A stretch of DNA of 64,000 nucleotides, taken from NCBI GenBank assembly GCA_964587915.1, contig CAZPMK010000001.1:88364-152363 (forward strand). The letters are read 5' to 3'. A program made the position numbers and the translations under genes. Below are positions 59,071 through 64,000 of this stretch, piece by piece; the stretch's first letter is position 1, and each line of letters begins with the position of its first letter. Origin of the DNA: CAG-177 sp964587915 (GTDB taxonomy: Bacteria; Bacillota; Clostridia; Oscillospirales; Acutalibacteraceae). The notes beneath the pieces are model-generated. The model ran no database searches. It saw only the letters and a program-made list of their open reading frames with translations, and had not been told where the DNA came from.

Positions 59071-59076
59071 ATTATA
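59071..59076 (-). promoter_or_regulatory. Candidate -10 box for the maturase operon
   Basis: A perfect TATAAT on the minus strand, about 76 bases before the first start codon, with no convincing -35 hexamer. If used, the transcript would contain the hairpin terminator at 59018-59041. Confidence 0.4.
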
Positions 59077-59127
59077 AAGCGATACCTTTCAGTCAGGGCG
59101 TACCCTTTGTGTCAGGGGCTTGTTGTG

Positions 59128-60525
59128 TTAACCTTTTTCGGCAAGTCTTCTGCCCATGAGAACACCCATAACGGATGCCATCATCAGACCTCTTGTCCAG
59201 CCGCTTGAATCGCCGAGGCAGTAAAGTCCGGCAACGCTTGTGTTGAAATCCTTGTCCATCTTGACGCGGTTGCTGTAGAATTTAAGCTCCGGAGAATACA
59301 AAAGCGTTTCTCTTGAAGCAAAGCCGGGAACAACATGGTCAACCGCCTGAATGAAGTTGATTATGTTCATCATAGCTCTGTAGGGCATGGCGGCGGTGAT
59401 ATCACCCGCAACGGCATCAACGAGAGTGGGGCGGACATTGCTCTGCGAAAGCTCTTTTTGCCATGTTCTCTTGCCGTCAAGGATATCGCCGAAGCGTTGA
59501 ACGAGAATGTGACCCGCACCGAGCATATTTGTCAGCTCACCGACCTTTTGAGCGTAGGAAATGGGCTGATTGAACGGCTCATTGAAATTGTGGGAGCAGA
59601 GAATGGCAAGATTCGTATTATCGGATTTCAAATCCTTGTAGGAATGACCGTTTACAACGGCAAGATCGTTGTCGTAGTTCTCCTGACTGACAAAGCCGCC
59701 GGGATTCTGGCAGAATGTACGAACCTTGTTTTTGAACGGAAGCGGATATCCTATGAGCTTAGATTCGTAAAGCACCTCATTGATGGTTTCCATGATTTCA
59801 TTGCGAACCTCAACTCTGACACCGATATCAACCGTGCCGGGCTGATGAGCTATGTTGTGCTCTGCACACTTTGCTTCAAGCCAATCCGCACCTCTTCTGC
59901 CTGCGGCAATAACCGTGCTGTCGGCAAGAATTTCATGGCTTACCTTGCCGTTGGTTACGCAAACGCCCTTGCAGATGCTGCCGTCCATAATGACATCAAG
60001 GCATTCAAAGCCGAACATCATTTCAACGCCGTTTTCGAGAAGATATTGCTCTATCGCATAGTAGAGGTCGTGTGCCTTTTCCGTTCCGAGATGGCGTATC
60101 GGGCAGTCAACGAGCTTGAGACCCGTTTGAATGGCTCTTTTTCTGATATCCTTTACAGCCTCGGGGTCGCTGACACCCTCTATTTTTTCATCTGCACCGA
60201 ACTCAAGATATATTTTGTCGGTGTAGTTGATAGCCTCCTGTGCAACATCGTCACCGATAAGCATGGGCAAGTCGCCGCCTACCTCACTGCTGAGCGAGAG
60301 CTTGCCGTCCGAGAACGCACCCGCTCCCGAAAAGCCCGTGGTTATGTGGCAGTATGGCTTGCAGTTTACGCAGTGACCTACCTTTGACTTGGGGCACTGC
60401 CTGTCCTCGATAGCCTTACCCTTTTCAACGATAAGAATTTTTTGTTTACTGCCGTTTCTGAGCATTTCAAGTGCCGTGAAAATTCCTGCGGGTCCTGCAC
60501 CGATTATAACCGTGTTGTATTTCAA
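59128..60525 (-). CDS. FAD-dependent oxidoreductase (COG2509-like)
   Basis: 465 residues. The N-terminal Rossmann motif IGAGPAGIFTALEML binds FAD. A cysteine-rich segment CPKSKVGHCVNCKPYC (about 44-59) precedes GFSGAGAFSDGKLSL, a hallmark of the uncharacterised FAD dehydrogenase family COG2509. The C-terminal second FAD motif reads GLYCLGDSSGW. The substrate is unknown. It starts with TTG, preceded by AAGGAGAG at 6 bases. A hairpin terminator follows about 87 bases downstream of the stop, just before the maturase operon. Confidence 0.88.
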   Translation of the reverse strand: MKYNTVIIGAGPAGIFTALEMLRNGSKQKILIVEKGKAIEDRQCPKSKVGHCVNCKPYCHITTGFSGAGAFSDGKLSLSSEVGGDLPMLIGDDVAQEAINYTDKIYLEFGADEKIEGVSDPEAVKDIRKRAIQTGLKLVDCPIRHLGTEKAHDLYYAIEQYLLENGVEMMFGFECLDVIMDGSICKGVCVTNGKVSHEILADSTVIAAGRRGADWLEAKCAEHNIAHQPGTVDIGVRVEVRNEIMETINEVLYESKLIGYPLPFKNKVRTFCQNPGGFVSQENYDNDLAVVNGHSYKDLKSDNTNLAILCSHNFNEPFNQPISYAQKVGELTNMLGAGHILVQRFGDILDGKRTWQKELSQSNVRPTLVDAVAGDITAAMPYRAMMNIINFIQAVDHVVPGFASRETLLYSPELKFYSNRVKMDKDFNTSVAGLYCLGDSSGWTRGLMMASVMGVLMGRRLAEKG

Positions 60526-60554
60526 ATCAATCTCTCCTTGTGTTTCGGATGTTT

Positions 60555-61829
60555 TTATTCAAGTGAATTGAGCATTTCACAAAGCTCTGTGTAAAAATCG
60601 TGAGTTTTTTCTTCGCTTGCCAAAAGTCCTATTGCTGTGCCGTGATCGCCCTCTTGGACGGGCATGACGTTCCATACTCCCGTTCTGATATTGCTTGCAT
60701 CAAAGTCGGTGTGAGGTTCGTCAAGCGGATATTTCGCACTCTCCGTGTTTACGAGTGCATCGTTTGCAAGCCACGCTCCGTCATAAACAACGCCGTTATA
60801 CGGGTCGGTGAACTGCATTACACCCATCAAGAAAGCGAGGGGTGCAATTATCGGATTGGTGCTTACCGTCGGGAGCTGTGTCCCCAAAACGGGAACCTCC
60901 TTGGTGGTTGAAAAGGCATATGAGAAATAGTAAATATCTTCGTTGATATCGAGCTTTTCGTTGACCTTCATTGAGCCTTCGGGGGTTAAATCGTATTGGC
61001 AGGAATCCTTTCTGTTGTCGAGAACACGCCCCATTGCTTCAAAATAGGGTGCCGCTCCGCCGATACCGGGGATATCCGTCAAGCCGAATTGCTCGAGATG
61101 AAAATCCACAAGACCGCCGTTGAACATACTGCGTCCCGCAATGCCCGCATAGGCATAGCTGATTATTTGAATCAGGTCGGCAAGTCCGAGATTTACGAGA
61201 GGATAATAAATGGTGGAGCTGTTATGAGGAGTGCAAATGGTGGTGGCACTCTTGACCCAATTGCCCCTGCCGCCGACGAACAGACCCGAAATATCATCGG
61301 GATCGGTTGCCGCCTGTTCCTCGGGAGAGCCCTCGGTGAGAAGCTGAATGAGCATTCTTATCGTGGTTCCGCCGAAGGAGTGACCGATGAGGTGTATTTG
61401 CTGAATTTTGCCGTCATCGTCAAGCTCGCCCCAATTCGGGATAAGCGGCTGATAGTATGTTCTGCCGAAGCGTGCATGATTGTATTTTGCGGAGTGTGCC
61501 GCACCGTAATCAACGGTAACGCCGAGAAGCTGAGCGTACAGCTCGCAGGCTCTGTCCCATGCACTGTTGAGCGGACCGACGGAAGCGGAATAGCATTCGT
61601 AGCCCTCGCTTTGCAGATATTTCATCAGGTCGCCCGTGGTCGCACCCCAATACGGCATGATTCCGTTAATATCTTCTGCACCGCCCCATCCGTTGAGTCC
61701 GTGGACAAAAACAAAAGGTTCGGCATTTTTCGGCTGCCATTTTTCATCTGCGGCGTATGCGGAAAGCATACAGCTCGAAGCAATAATTGCAATGACAACG
61801 GCAACGGAAATAATACGGCGTAATTTCAT
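60555..61829 (-). CDS. Secreted lipase/esterase (alpha/beta hydrolase)
   Basis: 424 residues with a signal peptide ending near ASSCMLSAYAA (about residue 26). The oxyanion-hole region is VFVHGLNGWGG (about 41-51), the nucleophile Ser is in LIGHSFGGTT (about 148-157), the DGAWLANDALVNT segment (about 355-367) and a late GDHGTAIG carry Asp/His positions. This layout matches staphylococcal-type secreted lipases (true lipases/esterases). A calcium site, usual in that family, was not identified. GGGAG precedes the ATG. It is probably monocistronic, 29 bases upstream of the FAD gene on the same strand. Confidence 0.87.
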   Translation of the reverse strand: MKLRRIISVAVVIAIIASSCMLSAYAADEKWQPKNAEPFVFVHGLNGWGGAEDINGIMPYWGATTGDLMKYLQSEGYECYSASVGPLNSAWDRACELYAQLLGVTVDYGAAHSAKYNHARFGRTYYQPLIPNWGELDDDGKIQQIHLIGHSFGGTTIRMLIQLLTEGSPEEQAATDPDDISGLFVGGRGNWVKSATTICTPHNSSTIYYPLVNLGLADLIQIISYAYAGIAGRSMFNGGLVDFHLEQFGLTDIPGIGGAAPYFEAMGRVLDNRKDSCQYDLTPEGSMKVNEKLDINEDIYYFSYAFSTTKEVPVLGTQLPTVSTNPIIAPLAFLMGVMQFTDPYNGVVYDGAWLANDALVNTESAKYPLDEPHTDFDASNIRTGVWNVMPVQEGDHGTAIGLLASEEKTHDFYTELCEMLNSLE

Positions 61830-61942
61830 TTATAACACTCCCTTCAAATTGACACAATAAGTAAAGCACATTCGGCGGTAAAGTTCAACACTTCATCGGA
61901 ATTTTGTACAGACAATAGTGTGAAATTAACTGAAAATATAAA

Positions 61943-61967
61943 GACCCGCCAATAAGCTCGGCGGGTC
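61943..61967 (-). terminator. Terminator of the alcohol dehydrogenase gene
   Basis: GACCCGCC and GGCGGGTC form a perfect stem; on the minus strand it is followed by TTTATATTTTC. It lies just downstream of the stop at 61976. Confidence 0.85.
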
Positions 61968-61975
61968 AAACGCAA

Positions 61976-63187
61976 TTATTTTGCGATCCTCTTGATAACG
62001 CTTACACAGTCGTCGTAATCCATAATCTTGGGAACGGGATAAAGCGGATTGCCCTCTCTGAGCGCTCTTTTTGCAATGGTGGGAATATCCTTTTCGAGAA
62101 TTTCAAGATGTTCGGGGATATTCATCATGCGGTTAAATTCCTTTATCTTCTCGATGAAGAGCGTTGCTTTTTCGGCTTCGGTCATACCCGCGGTGTCAAG
62201 ACCCGCAACATCGGCGAGCTTTGCAAGGGGAGCGTGAGCCGTTGAGCCGTAATATTCGAGAACATAGGGAAGAATGACGGCGTTTGCAAGTCCGTGCGGA
62301 GTACCGTACATACCGCCGAGGTTGTGAGCTATTGAATGAACATAACCGACATACGCTCTTGTAAAGGCGATACCCGCAAGGTAGGAGGCAACGAGCATAT
62401 TTTCTCTTGCCTTGATATCCTTGCCGTTCTCGTATGCGGTGAGAATGTTGTCGAAAATGAGCTTTGTTGCCTTTTCCGCCGCGGCGGCGGTATCCTTGGT
62501 GTTGCTGTGTCCGATATAAGCCTCAACCGCATGGGTAAGAGCATCCATGCCCGTGGTGGAGGTTATGTGGGGCGGCAGACCGATTGTAAGCTCTGGGTCA
62601 AGCACCGCATATTTCGGACGGAGAACGGGATCCTGCAAGGCGTATTTTTCATGAGTTTTCGGATCCGAAACAACTGCCGCAATGGTGGTTTCCGAGCCTG
62701 TACCCGCTGTTGTGGGAACGGCGTAAAGAGTGGGCAGCTTTTTGATAATTTTGAGAGTACCTCTCATCTGCTGAACCGTTTTGTTGGGTCTTGCAATTCT
62801 TGCCGCTGCCGCCTTTGCACAGTCCATGGGAGAACCGCCGCCGAAAGCGATGATGGCGGAGCAAGCGTTGTCGATGTAGAGCTTTCTTGCTTCCTCTATG
62901 TTGTCTATTGTCGGATTGGGCTGAGTGCCGTCATAAACGGTGAATTTTACGCCCGCTTCGTTGAGACCCTCAAAGAGACCGTCGAGAAGATGAAGTCCCA
63001 TAAGTCCTTTATCGGTAACAACAAGAACGCTGTCGTGACCGTTTTTCTTGACAACCTGCGGGAGCTTCTTGACACTGCCCTCGCCCTTCACAAGCTCGGG
63101 TTCTTTCCAACTGAGAAGATTGACCGCAACTCTGAAAATTCCCTGATAGGCTCTGCAATACATTTTTAAGAACATTGAAGCTGCCAT
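61976..63187 (-). CDS. Iron-containing alcohol dehydrogenase
   Basis: 403-residue group III (iron-dependent) alcohol dehydrogenase. The NAD(P)-binding GGGSPMDCAKA (about 116-126) and the metal-binding histidines in HAVEAYIG (about 217) and HSIAHNLGGMYGTPHGLANA (about 285-304) are present; together they define the family fingerprint. It interconverts an alcohol and aldehyde or ketone, probably in fermentation. The N-terminus has an extra hydrophobic/basic stretch (MAASMFLKMYCRAYQGIFR) beyond the usual start. AGGAG precedes the ATG; the gene is monocistronic. Confidence 0.94.
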   Translation of the reverse strand: MAASMFLKMYCRAYQGIFRVAVNLLSWKEPELVKGEGSVKKLPQVVKKNGHDSVLVVTDKGLMGLHLLDGLFEGLNEAGVKFTVYDGTQPNPTIDNIEEARKLYIDNACSAIIAFGGGSPMDCAKAAAARIARPNKTVQQMRGTLKIIKKLPTLYAVPTTAGTGSETTIAAVVSDPKTHEKYALQDPVLRPKYAVLDPELTIGLPPHITSTTGMDALTHAVEAYIGHSNTKDTAAAAEKATKLIFDNILTAYENGKDIKARENMLVASYLAGIAFTRAYVGYVHSIAHNLGGMYGTPHGLANAVILPYVLEYYGSTAHAPLAKLADVAGLDTAGMTEAEKATLFIEKIKEFNRMMNIPEHLEILEKDIPTIAKRALREGNPLYPVPKIMDYDDCVSVIKRIAK

Positions 63188-63227
63188 TAGAATACTCCTA
63201 ACTTTAGTGGATTTTTGTTACTGCTTC

Positions 63228-63256
63228 AGTATAACACATTTTTTGTGTTTTGGCAA
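63228..63256 (-). promoter_or_regulatory. Promoter of the alcohol dehydrogenase gene
   Basis: Minus strand TTGCCA, 17-base spacer, TATACT, 40 bases before the start codon. The spacer contains ACACAAAAAATGTGT, a possible operator palindrome. Confidence 0.65.
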
Positions 63257-63290
63257 TACATTTAGGACTGCCGAAAGATAAAATTTAAAA

Positions 63291-63318
63291 TACGGGAGAA
63301 ACAACCGTCTCTCCCGTA
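63291..63318 (-). terminator. Terminator of the last lipoprotein gene
   Basis: TACGGGAGA and TCTCCCGTA pair; on the minus strand TTTTAAATTTTATC follows, 6 bases past the stop. Confidence 0.85.
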
Positions 63319-63323
63319 AATGC

Positions 63324-63857
63324 TTATTTTGCTTTTTCTACATAATCATGGAATACGATTCTTACGGCCTCTCTGGGATAGTCGATTCTGCGTTCCGTGA
63401 CCGTATCGCCAGCCTTAACGCCCTTGAGAGGAACGGAGAAATAGGTGTCTCTTACAATGTTGCCCTCGGCATCGTATGCGGTGTAACCGACCTTCATAAG
63501 CTCGGAGCGGGAGCCTACCGTGATAGCTTCAACATCAATATAACCGTCGGCATTGTAGGAAATACCGTCGTCCTCAAGCACAACCGACTTGATTTTCACG
63601 GCGTTCTTGCCGTAAATGTAGTAGCTGTTGTAGACCATTTCTACATGGTTGATGGTTTCAATGAAGGTGACGGGGCGAGAAACATCCTTGTCGCCGTTTT
63701 CGGGAGCGGGAGCGGTGGCACCGTAGGGGTTGACATATGAGAGCTTTTCAATCGAGGTGGTTATCGGCTCCTCGGGCAGCTTGGCACAGCCTGCAAAGCA
63801 GAGAAGTGCAACCGTCAGGGCGAGAAAAGCGGAAATTACTGTTTTTGTTGTTTTCAT
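63324..63857 (-). CDS. Small lipoprotein of unknown function
   Basis: 177 residues with a lipoprotein signal (lipobox LLCFAGC, Cys about residue 24). A Pro/Ala/Asp linker (about 45-60) is followed by a beta-rich domain with FIETINHVEMVYNSYYIYG, then strands ending ERRIDYPREAVRIVFHDYV. The fold may be FxLYD-like or similar (DUF with extracellular Ig-type strands), as suggested by the alternation and the domain length; I do not assign it firmly. ATG 63857 is used (AAAGGA 9 bases upstream). Confidence 0.7.
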   Translation of the reverse strand: MKTTKTVISAFLALTVALLCFAGCAKLPEEPITTSIEKLSYVNPYGATAPAPENGDKDVSRPVTFIETINHVEMVYNSYYIYGKNAVKIKSVVLEDDGISYNADGYIDVEAITVGSRSELMKVGYTAYDAEGNIVRDTYFSVPLKGVKAGDTVTERRIDYPREAVRIVFHDYVEKAK

Positions 63858-63889
63858 AAAACCATATCCTTTCATAGATACTGATTGCA

Positions 63890-63898
63890 TTATACCAT
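63890..63898 (-). promoter_or_regulatory. Extended -10 promoter of the last lipoprotein gene
   Basis: Minus strand TGGTATAAT (TG-n-TATAAT), 32 bases before ATG 63857, without a good -35 hexamer. From 63899 to the end of the window only a GCGGC/GCCGC small hairpin is seen and no gene. Confidence 0.55.
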
Positions 63899-64000
63899 AA
63901 ATTTCGGCGTAAGCCATGAAATGGCGGCGTCAGCCGCTTTACCTTAAAAAATTTATGATACAATGTTCTCCGAAACACACAAAATCTCTGATTTTGCCTG

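Noticed and set aside
1..64000. CRISPR arrays, transposases, integrases, prophage genes and rRNA
   Set aside because: I looked for regularly spaced repeats, recombinase motifs and rRNA-like stretches and saw none; the window reads as stable core and accessory chromosome.

Overview
The window looks like a chromosomal segment of an anaerobic, gut-type member of the Clostridia, probably Oscillospirales/Ruminococcaceae-like (inference). The signs are an electron-bifurcating type [FeFe] hydrogenase with its HydEFG maturases, Gram-positive lipoproteins and Shine-Dalgarno sites, a split transketolase, intracellular glycosidases, a lysine riboswitch and a Bacillus-type LexA box. Nearly all of it is coding, on both strands, in short operons closed by clear intrinsic terminators. 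I see no rRNA, canonical tRNA, insertion sequence, prophage or CRISPR array.

Layout. 1-6.2 kb: a TSCPD protein and membrane protein, a large surface lipoprotein, two base-excision repair glycosylases (nth, ogg) separated by a cluster of DnaA-box-like sites, and a second lipoprotein. 6.3-15.3 kb (minus): cell-shape and division genes mreB-mreC-mreD-PBP2-minD followed by mnmE, preceded by a lipoprotein and an FGGY sugar kinase. 15.3-21.7 kb (minus): a YbaK-type deacylase, then a five-gene operon in which two SCP2-like proteins bracket a class-III aminotransferase and the two halves of a transketolase, then mtnN. 21.8-33.3 kb (plus): rmuC, a GH3 glycosidase, a secreted double metallophosphoesterase, a GH78 rhamnosidase and an overlapping orphan DNA methyltransferase. 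33.3-35.8 kb (minus): PI-PLC-like protein, metallo-beta-lactamase-fold hydrolase and PfkB kinase.

36.1-44.3 kb (plus): a ten-gene hydrogenase operon. The electron-transfer subunits (NuoE-, HndB- and NuoF-like) and HydA surround a signalling cassette made of two DRTGG proteins, two stand-alone HATPase proteins, a PHP protein and a hydrogenase-like putative H2 sensor. The maturase genes (TM1266-type regulator, hydE, hydG, hydF) lie at 55.0-59.0 kb on the other strand and supply the H-cluster of HydA. 44.4-47.2 kb: a lysine riboswitch controls an amino-acid ABC transporter whose binding protein has its two lobes in swapped order. 47.3-52 kb: DtxR-type regulator, nitroreductase, CopA with a CopZ-like tail, and a two-subunit chromate transporter. 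52-55 kb: peptidoglycan-binding protein, SOS-controlled dinB, a small sigma factor, a 60-nt tRNA-like element and a zinc-ribbon protein. 59.1-63.9 kb (minus): FAD oxidoreductase, secreted lipase, iron alcohol dehydrogenase and a lipoprotein.

The best candidates for something undescribed are the SCP2/aminotransferase/transketolase operon, the permuted lysine-binding protein, the hydrogenase signalling cassette and the short tRNA-like element. Start sites were chosen from Shine-Dalgarno spacing. Family assignments come from recognised motifs, not from a database search.
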